Shown piece after piece: positions 37,901 through 48,962 of a stretch of 64,000 nt of DNA. The stretch is from Annona cherimola (Eukaryota > Streptophyta > Magnoliopsida > Magnoliales > Annonaceae): the NCBI GenBank assembly GCA_030490835.1, contig CM059977.1:37345676-37409675 (forward strand), read 5' to 3'. The notes under the pieces were generated by a model. The model had not been told where the DNA came from and made no database searches. It was given only the letters and a program-made list of their open reading frames with translations. The position numbers and the translations under genes are program-made. Numbering within the stretch: the first letter of the stretch is position 1; every line of letters starts with the position of its first letter.

Positions 37901-40900
37901 GTTGTAGGATTTTTCAGGCAGATAGCATATTGATGGTCGACAATGAAGAAGAGCTACTGCTGTTGGGTTTTATGGCAAAGATTGCTGACCTTGAAGAAGG
38001 AGATGTGGAAGATGATGGCAGTAGGTTTTCATGGGGAAACCACTGGAATTACAGATGGACATTGGAGATAATGGATGCTGTCAGTGGGCATGCATAAGCC
38101 GTTGGTACAAGATGGAGCACCCTTCTTTGGTGCTTTGTCATCCATTCATCTTGATTTAACTGTTCCAACACCCCAGACATTGTTATGCCCCTTTGCAATA
38201 TTGGTTTACGAAGTAAAAAATGGCTGCTGCTTCTGCTTTGCTTACCCTTTTGCTTTTTACCAGGAGTAATTTTGTAATGTCACATCATTTTTAAGGTCAG
38301 TCCTAATTGCATTGTCATATTTGGAATTAGGGGTAAAATCTTTGGTCCTCTATGCCATTTTAAAAATGTTTTGTGACAAATTGAGATCATATTTGGAATT
38401 TATCCGTAGCGTGTTTGTTAATACTAAAAAAATCTTTCAAATTAAATTTTTTCTCTCTCCATAACTACCTTATTTTTATTGATTTTTTCACATTTTCCTA
38501 TGCAATTACCGTACTTTTCAATTATTTCTATACAACTACCCATACATCTAACCTATCTATTTTAACTTTATTCTCTTTAATTATCATTACCTCTATCATA
38601 TCGAATAATTTTCTCTTATTTCAAGAACTTTTACACCAAAAACTTTTCATCAAAAATTTTATCACTTTCCAAACACATATTTGTTTTGAAGAGTGTGAGG
38701 AGACTGTACAACACATGCAGAGCCATGTATACTTTGTTGGAGGGGCATCATTGACTTATTAGCACATTTTGAAATGTATTTGGGTTTTGTTGAGGTTCAT
38801 ACATTGCTTCAAAAGGAATGATACAAGCCTGCTATAGTTGACACGGATTCATTTTTTCAAAAAAGGAATGAACGGGTCTATCTTCTAAAATCTGTTGCTA
38901 GATTTTTTGCTTGGAGATTATGAGGACTTGACTCCACAATGAATTCATGTTGTGTACATATTTGCGCATACTTTGTGCCACACTTGTGCAATGTCTTGTA
39001 TGTATGTATGTATGTGTTTGTGCTTGGTCTGATCTTTTGGACTGGACTGTTTTTACTCCAGTAAACCCTTAAATGATCAGTTGTTAGTTACTGTGCATAA
39101 AAAGTAGAAAATTGTAATGGAAGAAATCAAGGTTTTGTGTAAAATTCTTTTTTTTTTTAAAAAAAAATTAAAGATGTAGTCTTTTGGATGCCAGGGTGCA
39201 TATTCTTCCAATTCTAGAAAGTATATTTTTATTGAAAAATCTTTTATTTGTGAGATCTTTGTTTACTCATGATAAGCTTGGCTTCTCTTTCCGGTCCTCT
39301 CCTTTTGGAACACTACGTGAAGCACTCTATGAATGCCTATGTATATTCATATCTTGTGACTATTGATGGGTGTGCTAGTCCATGCTATACATTTTTGTTG
39401 GTGCATCGTCTTATAAGGAAATCAATATGTATATCATCCCTCTCCACTTTCAATTCTTACCGCCTTTCTCTTATTTCCTTTTTTTTTTTTTTCGGATTTT
39501 TAACATTCTTGTTTTTTGCTGGATGAGTCTTTTTCTTTTTGGGTTTAGACAGTTTAAATGTCAACATTCTATCCCTGAAATCATGCTTGTTTTAGATATT
39601 GCGACAGAAGGTTTTAGCTAGTGTAAATCAACGTTGTTAGAACCGAACCGGTGATTGAACCCGTGAAGGAAATGGTTTGATTCGAATCGGTTTAACTGGT
39701 TAAGCAAACTGGTTTGAATCGGTGATGTTAGCTTGATATAATTTTGATGTCATAAATGTTTAATAATTTTTAATTAATTATATATTGGTAAAATACTAAA
39801 ATTATATATGGGTAAAATACTAAAATTATATATTTATAAATCCTAATCTATATATTAGATTTTAAGCATCACAGCAAAATCTTTAAGACCGTAACATCAC
39901 AAGACACTAACTAAAACATATAATCATTTGTAATCACTAGTATATCATACAAAATTAATTCACTCAACATGCAAATCTGCACAACATGATAGAATAATTT
40001 TCCTTAAGAGATTAAGGATAATTAGTTGCCTTCTTGTTCTCTTTTAAGTGCTGTAGCAATGTTAATGGAAGTCTACAATGGCTACAAAAAACTTATCCAG
40101 TCTTAATATGATTAATTTGAAGAAAAACCCCAAATAAAAACTGTTAAAGAAAAGAAGATATGAACCTTGGTTACCTGCCTTGCAAGCAGAGTGGAGAAGA
40201 AACGGGAGACAAAGGAGATGGCCGCAAGCTTGCAACGGCAACAAATTTCTGGGAGATGACGGTCAGCAACTGTAAATTGCTGCAAATAGCTGGAAAATGG
40301 GAGATCGGAGACAAAGGAGTTGACTGCAAATGGCAACGGGGAAAGTAAAAAAAATAAAAAATAGAAATCATTGGGAGATGGGAGAAGAAGGGTCTGCTGG
40401 AGAGGGAGAAGAATAGGGGCCGAAGAGGTTGGAGCAGTAAACTCTTGACGGCTAGTGAGCTAGGGTGGTGATGGCCGGAGAGGGAAAAGATATGGGGAGG
40501 ATGCCGGTGATAAGAAGAAAATTGGAGAGGTAGATTTGGGGGTGGGAGAGATAGGGGTCTTGTGAGTGTTCAGGCGAGATGTCAATTTGGGGCGGGATGG
40601 AATCCATGAAGATTTTTTTTGTGATTTTGTTTTATAGCCGAACCGGCCTAATCCGGTTAGACCGTGAATACTGGTTTGACAGCGGTTCGTCTGCTTCTGG
40701 CGTTTCATTTCAGGCAACCGGAATCGGCCTCAGTTGAACCGGGAGCAGGACTAGTTCCCAGTTGAACCGGTCGGATCAGTTGGTCCAGTCCGGTTTTGAC
40801 AACACTGGTGTAAATGCTTGCTTTCTTCATGCAAAGAGCCACTTCAGCTGCCTCGTCGTATTTTCTAATCTTTTGAATGGTCCATATATATGGCATTATA

Positions 40901-43900
40901 TTCTCTGCACATTGTTAACGTGGGTTTGCTACTGAAATTCAAGTGTGCCATAAAGTGAGCCACGCTGCCTAGTTGGTTTAACATTCTGGCTTGTATGCCA
41001 GAGATTCAGGGTAACCCTCTTGCCGCCGATGTAATAATTTATTATTATTATTATTTGAGACTATGAACAGCATGGTGATTCAGCCGCTGTTGCCAAAACA
41101 TGTTTGATCGTTGGTTATTACTTTTTCAAGCTGGTTGAAGAACCCAAGATAGAAAACATATTTCAAAAATTTAAATATTATGGGTGTGTTTGGTAATAAG
41201 TAAAAGTTGTCAAGTTAAAACTTTTCCATCTAAAACTTTTCACTCTCCACAACTACCTTATTTTTTAATCATTTCTTCACATTTTTTTATACAACTACCC
41301 TACTTTTTAATCATTTCTACACAACTACCAACACAACTAATCTATCTATTTCAACTTTATCCTATTTATTCCTCATCATTATCCCTATCATATTACATCA
41401 TTTGACAACTTCTACTCTCTACAACTTTTCATCAAAAGTTTTATCTATTCCCAAACACACCCTATATATGGCTTAAGAAGACACGAAGCTTGGAGATGAA
41501 GTAACAAAAAGCACTCTCTTATTCATAGTTGCTAAAGTTGCGCCTAGGCTCAAGCTCACTTAGACACACTTGTTGAGCCTTGAGGTATGCTAGTGTGCTT
41601 GACGTAGTTTGCTTGGAAAAAAAAAAACCCAACTTCAAACATTCAAACAAATCCTTTCCTTTTTCAATTAAATGTTAGATTAGTGAAATTTGAGACTGTC
41701 TTTATTCATAATGGCTATGATTTAGGAACATACTGAATATTTCCTTACAAACTACATATATTATCAAATTGGGTCGATTTTATGGGATTGGTTCCATAGA
41801 GTCTAATTCCTCAAACTTCATTTGGGGCCTGCATTGATGATTAAATCAAAATTTGATTGGTGACATTTCAAGTAGAGTCTTGGGTAAATTATACGTGTTT
41901 AAAAAATACGATTATGTGTAAATTATGAAAATTACTTAGATTCATACACATAGGTAGTAGAATATTATGATAATTAATAGAATCATTCATCAACTTAGGA
42001 CAAATGTTTTGGACTGTTTAGATGTTAATTAATAGCTTTCAAATTGGTCTTTAAATCAAACTATTTTATTAAAAAGGGGCCAATGCTATGGTTTGATTTG
42101 GATGAAACCTGGTTTCCTAGTTAAACAAGTAACTTCAAATGCAATGGGTGGAGTAGACTTCATGTAACTATTAAGGTGGGTCCCAAATTGAGAGGTTCCA
42201 TGAATTAAATTTTTTTATGAAACCAGTTCTATAGGATTGGAACCTTATTAGAGTTATTTAGGGGATGTTTGTTAATCGTCAAGTGTGGGAACTATGAAAA
42301 ACCCATGGAATTTGGTTTCCCAAGGCCAATCATTGCTCTATCAATCACATTATTTTTCATACTTTTACCTTTATATTTAATCATTTTCCCTACCAACTAC
42401 ATACAACAAACCTATTTATTCTAACTATATCCCTATCATTTCCGATCAATCATACATTTCTCAAAATATTCTTTTTTCTATTTCCCACAATTTCTCACAA
42501 TCCCATAATTTTACACATTACCAAACGTGCCCTTAAATTGAGGAGTGATCCTGTTAACTCGGGCTAAGTAAATTGTTCGCTTAACGCACTTCAAAAAACT
42601 CATTTAAACATTTTTTTTGTTTTTTTTTCATACACTTGTTTATCTAAGTGTATTTAACATATAAACCAAATTTTATGATTTTTGGATATGTGTATATATT
42701 TTTTGATATTTTTAAACATTTATGTATCTGTATGTGTTTTTAAACATTTTTAAAAGACCCTTATGTTTAAAAATCTCAGAAAATATATACACATATCCAA
42801 AATTGGTAAAACTTGGTTTATATATTAAATACACTTAAATAAACAAGCGTATGAAGAAAAAAGTAAAAAAAAAAGTATTTTAAATGGGTTTTTTAAGGTG
42901 GACTAAGCGAGCCATTTGCTTAGCCTGGACTAACATGATTATTCCTCATTGAAATTTATATTTATGCGTCTTGTTTCACTTTTTTGTGCGCCGTGTGCCT
43001 AGGGCCCAATAGTCCTTCATACCTAAGTGCATCTTGCAACTTTAACAACTATGCTTACATCCAATTGAACTAGAATCTTGTAGCTGAAGCATGGGATGGA
43101 AATGGTTACTGTGATCCTGTGAAATTTTCTTCTAGTTTGATTGGTGGTTTATCATTATACCCTTGAAGAGCACCTCTGTTTCTTGTACCTTGGTTGTGCT
43201 GTATATGCAGCATTTATATAGATCTTTAAATCATATGAATTATAATAACCAAGGCATTCAAATCATTAGTTGCAGAAATTTCTTGATTACTCACAGAAAA
43301 TCCTATTATTGTTAAAGTACATTTATGTATTGGTTTTTAGTTCAACTAATCCTAAAAGCCTTGGATTCTAATATGTCAAGCCGTTTCTTTTGGCTTTTGT
43401 TTTGTACTTTCCCTCGTCTCATATATCAAACTAAGCCACAACAAATAGTACAACATCTCTTAATAATTTTTGTGACTGGTTGTATAATATTACATCTTAT
43501 TTTATTACAATGAAACTCAATAATTTACATGGGAGATAACAACAAGCCCCACCATTTACACGGGAGACAACAAACTCCTACCTATCTACACGGGAGACCA
43601 AGCTCCCACCATAATGTTAGATTCCCATGGGGGGAGTTGATCATGTGTTGGTTGGCCCTTTGCCACTGTCCTCGACTGATCAGGCGTTCTCTTTTTTTGT
43701 GTGTTTAATTACTTCGTTCAGAACCAATGGAAAGAGGCATGGGATCTATATCTTATTGCTTCATTGATCATGAGTAGAACGAGGATATCATTCACTTCTT
43801 TAGTGAAGACCTCGTATAACTCTTCTGGTGTATGATCTTGTGTTCTCTTCTAATTAACATAAACTTGATTGAGTTTCATTCCTTTGTTCTTATTTATTTT

Positions 43901-45464
43901 TTTGTTGATTGTGCAAGTAGTAGCATGGACTTCATGGCTGACTTTCCTTGCAATGAACCCCAATTTTGTATTTAATTTTTCTTGGATTAACTACTCTTTC
44001 AAACTCTCGTAATTTATCTTATTAATTTTGCCCCTTGATAGTTTGTGCAACTTTTTTCTGCCATCTATTCTTCATAGATTTTTCAACATTGTTCTTCCTT
44101 CATTCATTTGAAAATATCCTCTGTGGAACATGAATAACAAACAATGTAGAAGATTGGCAGAATCAATACCCGCAATAAAGAATATTCGCATGTGATTCTT
44201 AAAGAAAATTCATGATTTTTGTATATTTTATATCTGATAGTGATTGTGTGATACTTCCATATGAAGCAGAAGTATTTGCTATAATATTGTTCTATTTTCA
44301 TCAAGTTTTAGATGATGTACTCTGAAAAGTGAGAACTTAGAAAATCTTCAGTCATGACTCAAGGGCCTGCTTAATTTTTTGAAATAATTTTCGTCATTTG
44401 GTCCATTTCATGTCATCCTTAAATTATAGATACCCCTTTCATTTTGAGACAAAGTTGTATGATCACTCTTTAGCTTGGGACATTTCCAAGTTTTTTTTAG
44501 AGGAAAAATAATGCATTAGCACCAAAAATGCGAAAAAGGCTTCCACCAGCTGTAAACCTGTCCAAAACGTGAAATATGATATGATGATTACTCATCGGAA
44601 ATGCCTAAAACTAATTTGCTCATTTCTCCAGCAGCAAAATAATCAGAAAGGGATAATTAGAGTTATTAAGATCTTGATTATTCCTTTCCAACTACGAAAA
44701 TGAAATTGCCATGGGAGGGAATGTGTGCCATCTGAGTTTGGACCCATTCCTAGCGATATTCCAGCAGCATGAATGGCAGACTTGGGACTTCACCTATTCC
44801 CTGTTAAACCAGCAGAATTTTACTGCAAACTTACTCTCAATAACTAGTAATCGATAAAAAGATGGCTCTTAGATTTGACAGTCTCAAGCACAGAGAGCAA
44901 GCATCAGCCTTCCACATACCTCATTTCATTAGATCTTCCATATCTTATCTTTGACCTTGGTAATGAAAAGCAAAATTTTGTGAGTTCTTTTTCCTTTTGT
45001 GGATATAAAAGATGATCTGAAAACTGGGAATACAATGACAGGTATAATGATGGATGTTTAGGCAATACAAAAATGGTTTGATGTTAATACAATCTCATCA
45101 GGATACATAACAAAAACTTTAATGTTTCTCTTGTAGCCCATGCATATGTGATATGTGGATTGGATTGATTTTTTGTGATTGTATGCAGGTGGTTGTGGCT
45201 GATCCTGAGGCATACACATACGATGATGAAGTGATCAAGAAAGCGGAGGCTATGGGATACCCAGGGCTGGCGGATATTACTGCCAGGGAAGATAGTTTCA
45301 TTTTCACCGTTGAATCCACTGGTGCGATCAAAGCTACGCAATTGGTGATGAATGCAATTGAAGTGCTTAAGCAAAAGCTGGATGCTGTTCGGCTGTCCAT
45401 GGACACTGCAGATGCTGATGACCAGTTTGGCGAGCTTGGCGCTCATATCCGAGGTGGTCTATGA
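34507..45464 (+). CDS. NRPB3: RNA polymerase II subunit RPB3 (three exons, 324 aa)
   Basis: Joining 34507-34967, 35690-35927 and 45189-45464 gives 975 bases, 324 residues plus stop, against 319 for Arabidopsis NRPB3. RPB3 pairs with RPB11 to form the alpha-like platform on which RNA polymerase II assembles in the nucleus. In Arabidopsis the same subunit also serves Pol IV and Pol V. The alpha-like dimerisation region opens the protein ([29 protein letters not shown]). A four-cysteine zinc site follows (C90, C93, C99, C102 in [14 protein letters not shown]). After the insert domain comes [20 protein letters not shown], and the C-terminal dimerisation helix contains [20 protein letters not shown] and ends [15 protein letters not shown]. 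All splice sites are GT-AG and phases agree. I see no frameshift or stop, so the gene looks functional. Confidence 0.96.
34968..35689 (+). other. NRPB3: NRPB3 intron 1 (722 bp)
   Basis: A T-rich intron with donor GTTCCA and acceptor TGTCGTTAG. It contains no recognisable transposon. Confidence 0.9.
35690..35927 (+). CDS. NRPB3: NRPB3 exon 2
   Basis: It completes codon 154 and codes through residue 233 ([50 protein letters not shown]). It ends CAACAG before GTTGGT. The 3' side joins exon 3 without loss compared with other RPB3 proteins. Confidence 0.95.
37283..38407. mobile_element. MULE-like non-autonomous element in NRPB3 intron 2
   Basis: The left end (GGCTAATTCCAAATATGA, then ATGGCATAGATGAC and TTTACTCCTAATTCCAAAA) and the right end (TTTGGAATTAGGGGTAAAA, CTATGCCATTTTAAAA, CATATTTGGAATTTATCC) are inverted repeats of about 110 bases. 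The interior (37640-38270) is richer in G, with many GATGG/GAAGATG phrases, unlike the surrounding intron, and may be captured sequence. I could not identify its source. No transposase is present. Confidence 0.68.
38409..38678. mobile_element. Tourist-like MITE, copy 2 (degenerate)
   Basis: It starts GCGTGTTTGTTAATAC and ends TTTCCAAACACAT, with the family interior CTCTCCATAACTACC, TTTCAATTATTTCTA and AACCTATCTATTTTAAC. The termini have drifted and no target duplication is visible. It abuts the MULE-like element directly. Confidence 0.6.
39629..40807. mobile_element. hAT-like non-autonomous element in NRPB3 intron 2
   Basis: The 1179-bp element has inverted ends CAACGTTGTTAGAACCG and CGGTTTTGACAACACTG and is flanked by a perfect 8-bp duplication GTGTAAAT (39621-39628 and 40808-40815). 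Eight-base duplications and CA-starting ends are features of the hAT superfamily. The subterminal regions are rich in AACCGG-type motifs on both sides. The middle (40150-40620) has G/A-rich repeated phrases such as GGGAGA and no transposase. Confidence 0.82.
40963..41060 (+). repeat. tRNA-derived SINE remnant
   Basis: CTGCCTAGTTGGTTTAACA resembles an A box, and CCAGAGATTCAGGGTAACCC at the expected distance resembles a B box. CTTGCCGCCGATGTAATAAT then leads into a (TTA)n tail. This architecture fits a short tRNA-derived SINE in the sense orientation of the host gene. Confidence 0.58.
41182..41462. mobile_element. Tourist-like MITE, copy 3
   Basis: A 281-bp copy with GGGTGTGTTTGG and CCAAACACACCC ends, flanked by TAT on both sides (41179-41181, 41463-41465). 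The interior closely follows copies 1, 5 and 6. It lies within NRPB3 intron 2. Confidence 0.8.
42261..42532. mobile_element. Tourist-like MITE, related subfamily
   Basis: Ends GGGGATGTTTGTTAAT and ATTACCAAACGTGCCC, flanked by TTA (42258-42260 and 42533-42535). Length and layout match the other MITEs, but the interior differs (GGAATTTGGTTTCCC near the left, TTTCTCACAATCCCATAAT near the right). TTA is the preferred target of PIF/Harbinger elements. Confidence 0.75.
42545..42945. mobile_element. foldback element, best-preserved family member
   Basis: Left GGGCTAAGTAAATTGTTCGC with CACTTCAAAAAACTCATTT pairs with right AAATGGGTTTTTTAAGGTG and GCCATTTGCTTAGCCTGG. Inner blocks (TAAGTGTATTTAACATATAAA; TTATATATTAAATACACTTA) also pair, so the arms are about 180 bases each. 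It starts directly after the preceding MITE and would form a long hairpin in the NRPB3 pre-mRNA. Confidence 0.7.
43500..43640. repeat. repeat with CACGGGAGAC motifs
   Basis: Three successive phrases (ACATGGGAGATAACAAC, ACACGGGAGACAACAAAC, ACACGGGAGACCAAGC) are each followed by a C-rich CTCC/CCACC segment. Related phrases occur at 52720-52800 and 56815-56880. The family is unidentified. Confidence 0.45.
45189..45464 (+). CDS. NRPB3: NRPB3 exon 3 with stop
   Basis: It begins [20 protein letters not shown] after the acceptor TATGCAG and ends RGGL at TGA (45462-45464). It carries the C-terminal alpha-like dimerisation helix that contacts RPB11. The 3' leader follows; I could not fix a polyadenylation site, but T-rich and AATGTTAATTG-type sequence near 45640-45760 is plausible. 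Confidence 0.95.
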   Translation: MVVADPEAYTYDDEVIKKAEAMGYPGLADITAREDSFIFTVESTGAIKATQLVMNAIEVLKQKLDAVRLSMDTADADDQFGELGAHIRGGL

Positions 45465-47890
45465 TGGGAATGGATTAAGCAATTTAGGACTTCATGCTTA
45501 ATTCACCGCCCTGCCTTCAATCTTGTTATGGAAGTAATTCAAAATGCAAAAGCCCTTGGTGATATTCTCATGCTGTCATATGCCATCTCTAACACACTTG
45601 TTCTTAGGTTTTACTGACTAAGTCTTTTGTATGATGCTTGTGCTAGATGTGAGGACATTTTTTTTGTCCTTGCATCTAGATGGTAAATCCTCTTTATGCT
45701 GCTGCTGCTGCTGCTTCTTGTGTTATGTTCTTATAAGCCGCCTAATGTTAATTGCATTTCTAAGAAATTGCCTCCCACTTCTCATTCCAGCGCAGTGTTG
45801 AAAGATTGCCTTTAGGTTCTGATGTCATTGGTGATGATGCAAGTTCCTGAACTACATAGGTTGGTGGACTTTATAAGTTCAAAGCCAACTCTATGAGGAT
45901 ACAAACATCCCAACGATTATAATCCCTGAATAGAGAATGCTTACATTTGGTCAATTTCTCCGGCAATGTTGTGCCATTGTGAATGTGAATGCAAAATCCG
46001 ATGAAGATATCAGCCTTATTCGAAAGAAAAAAACAGAGAAGAAAAAGAAATCTAATATTATTTGTGGTGGGTGATAATCGAATAGCAAGAACAGAGTTTG
46101 GCTCTACTTAAGAATGAGAGAAATGGCACTTAAGATTAGAGGAAATAATGTGATTGTGATATGGGGCTAACAATGAGAAATAAACGAAACAAAGCAGAAG
46201 GGTTGACTATTTGAAAATTCAAGCAATGCCAAAAAAAATAAAAAAAAATAAAAAAAAATGGTAGAGAGGCATGTAAATACGGTTGGTTTCAACTGTAACC
46301 CAACTGACCCGATATAGTTTATAATAAAGTTGGGTTTTTAGACATTAAAAAAATAAGTTGCTCAACTCCGGATGTGGGGTTTTTCGTATTTTAAACCCTT
46401 TTAGCCCTAACTTATAACAGCATTAAAAACTGCTGTTAATTCATGAAAAATAACGATTGACCTAACTTGATTTTGTATGTCAATAAAAAATATATTATGT
46501 TATTAAAAAATAACACAAGATTTACCACGCGGAATATTATCGTAAAGTTGACATATGGAGTCATAGAACACACAGCCATTAATTAGACATCATTGGCTTG
46601 AAATATGTTACCTAGCAATACATATTCACGTATCCAAAATTGTAAAATTTGGTATGTAAATTAAATATAATTGAAAAATTATTTTTATGAAAAACAAAAA
46701 TAAGATAATATATATTAGCCCGAACTGGCATAATCTCTAGCTAACGAGATCGTAACCCTTCCTCAAATCGGTTAAACTCTCTTTTGAAATTATTCCCAAA
46801 AGGGCTTGTCAGATGGCGTTGCCAAAAGACTTAAGAACCTTGTAAGAAAATTTGAAGTAAATCACTCATTGGTGATTACTAGCAACTGTTTTGCATGAAA
46901 TGGCTTGCTTCTAATGAATTCTTGCCAACTACAGACTTGCAATACATCAAAACAACTAAAAATAGGCTGTCAGAGCCTCGCTTCCAAGGAAAATTCTGTT
47001 GAAAATGCCAAACCAATCAGGACAAGCAGGCAAGCAGGATGCAGCTGATGAAGGAGAGTCAGGGACCACCCGTGGGAACTGACAACAGCTGCACCAGTGC
47101 AACTGCTATTCTATAAAACAGGCCACAAATGAGTGAATGACATAATTCCTGTTTGCTGTGCTACCAGCTCTCTCTCTCTCTCTCTCTCTCTCCTCTCACA
47201 AATGCTGCTCAGCAAAACTGACCACACAGAGCCAGCAGCACCAGTTGAATTCCATAATGCATTGTGGTCGGTACAACGTCGATGTCGCTGCGGCTGGTTT
47301 CGGAAGCCAATCATATAGCCCACCACAAATTTCCTCCCCCGAAGGATGCATGGTTGACTCAGTCTTCAGTCTCACAACTCGTCAAGTGGTACAATGTTCA
47401 TGTATTGCCATATTCATCATGCCGCAGCCCAATGCCAACTTTGGATCGCCATTGATGGCAGCTGGGGGGTAACAACTGACGCAGATCTCTATTGAAATAA
47501 AAGACAAAGATGTAGTTGCAGTGAAGGCCTTTGATTTTGGACATGTTCAGCTGCCCTTTTCATACTACCTAGTCATTATGGTTACTCGGGTATATACCAA
47601 CATATCCACTTTATAGTGTCCATTCATCATCAAGGGAAGAGACGTTGCAGAGTGATTATTTGGCTGGTTAGCTGCATTATTTTAATTTGGACATTGGTTT
47701 ACTCCATGATAGATGTTGAACATACGTATATAAAGCTCAATCAACATTAGGAATGTATAATATTTCATCTCCATGAAAAGTTGTAAGGGAGGCCCGAAAA
47801 ACAACTATGTTGTTTATTTATTTATTTTTTTAATATTTAAAATTTTTTACTTCATGGTATTCTTGGATCCTTTGGTACTCGAGTACTTAC
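45465..47890. other. 3' flank of NRPB3 and intergenic DNA
   Basis: It includes the NRPB3 3' UTR, then AT-rich sequence. Half of a foldback-type repeat seems present at 46610-46730 (GTATGTAAATTAAATATAATTG, ending in AGCCCGAACTGGC). A moderately GC-rich stretch with a (CT)n run at 47160-47470 opens a 104-codon frame. It ends in plausible but unrecognised protein-like sequence (SPPQISSPEGCMVDSVF), and I leave it uncalled. Confidence 0.5.
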
Positions 47891-47894
47891 TATA

Positions 47895-48142
47895 CACTAC
47901 AACAAACTTCATCAATGGCAACAAAAATATTTGTTGTCCATAGCTTAGATTTATTGTCTTAGGTGCTAGAAACCAATTTTTTTGTTGCCCAAGATTGTGG
48001 CTTTTAGCCAAAGGGCATGATTTTCAAGCTTGAAATTCGTTGCGGCAATAGTTATAGACGACTTCCAATGAAAAAGGCTCAGCTGGCAAAGAAAATTTTT
48101 TTGTTGCTATTTTTGTCATGTTAACATTGCTCTGCTGTAGTG
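47895..48142. mobile_element. small CACTA-like element
   Basis: It starts CACTACAACAAACTTC and ends CTCTGCTGTAGTG, so the tips are the inverted CACTACARCA motif of the CACTA (En/Spm) superfamily. Flanking trinucleotides are ATA and CTA, so the 3-bp duplication is imperfect. The 248-bp interior repeats TTTGTTGYC phrases and encodes nothing. Confidence 0.62.
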
Positions 48143-48244
48143 CTAAGTCAATTAATGGAATTTAATTTTCTCTTAACTTGTGTTTTATGGGATTTTTTAT
48201 GGACTTTATTTAGAACAACGCGGGCCCCAACCGCTTTACTTAGC

Positions 48245-48385
48245 TTTTTTTTTTTTTTTTTTTGGATTTGCCATAGCCTAACTGCTGGATGACATTTTGC
48301 ATTTCTGTGGATACGGAAATTGAATCTTGGACGTCGGACATTAGTGCCCACATGTGATACCAGCTGCCCTAAGACAGGTTCACAG
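48245..48385 (-). repeat. SINE with poly(A) tail (minus strand)
   Basis: On the minus strand: TTAGGGCAGCTGGTATCAC (A-box-like), then CGTCCAAGATTCAATTTCC (B-box-like) about 35 bases later. A short body and a terminal run of 19 A (48245-48263 on the given strand) follow. This order is the standard layout of a tRNA-derived SINE. Confidence 0.6.
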
Positions 48386-48962
48386 CTTTGCTTAGTTTTA
48401 ACTGAGAATAGAAATGGTCAATGTTTGATATCTGGTTATTATTATCACCATAGCAAAGGTTAATACATGTAGTTATTTTTTTGCCTATACATAAATTAAA
48501 ATTGGTTGCATATGTATCAGTTTGGTCACAAATACTGATTTACCTATAAATACTTGACAATTTAAGGATGGCAGCAAGCCATCAAAAGCATCCAATTTTC
48601 ATATACTTACTACAAAAAATAGATTACTTGTAGTCATTTAAATTTTGCTATAAACAATGATATTCATTTGACTAAGTAATACTTAAAGTTGGTTGCTTAT
48701 AGTGAAATGCAAGTAAAATTGAAATTGAGGAGGTTAAAAGGTTACATAAAATCACTTTTATGTAACTATGTAACTTAAGTGTGCTCCTATATATAATATT
48801 TGTAGACACTACAAGACTTTTAATGCCTAGATACTGTTTTGAATTGGAACTCACGCCTACAATTTGTTCTTAAGCAAGGATACCAACAAGCCAAATAAGT
48901 AGTTCAGCATTACGAGCATTGATGCTAATTCAAGTAAGAAATTACCTTGCAAGGATCACAAT

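Larger units (their letters stand above)
35928..45188 (+). other. NRPB3: NRPB3 intron 2 (9.26 kb), transposon-filled
   Basis: The donor is GTTGGT and the acceptor TGTATGCAG. The intron holds a MULE-like element (37283-38407), Tourist-like MITEs (38409, 41182, 42261), a hAT-like element (39629-40807), a SINE (40963) and a foldback element (42545-42945). Exon junctions are clean on both sides, so the size reflects insertion, not a missing exon. The segments 35930-37280, 38680-39620 and 42950-45188 are AT-rich with nothing recognisable beyond short simple repeats (for example TATG at 39000). Confidence 0.9.

Noticed and set aside
47158..47472. 104-codon frame after a CT microsatellite
   Set aside because: The beginning is simple-repeat leucine/serine, and the end, though protein-like, matches no family I recognise and has no clear start or neighbours.
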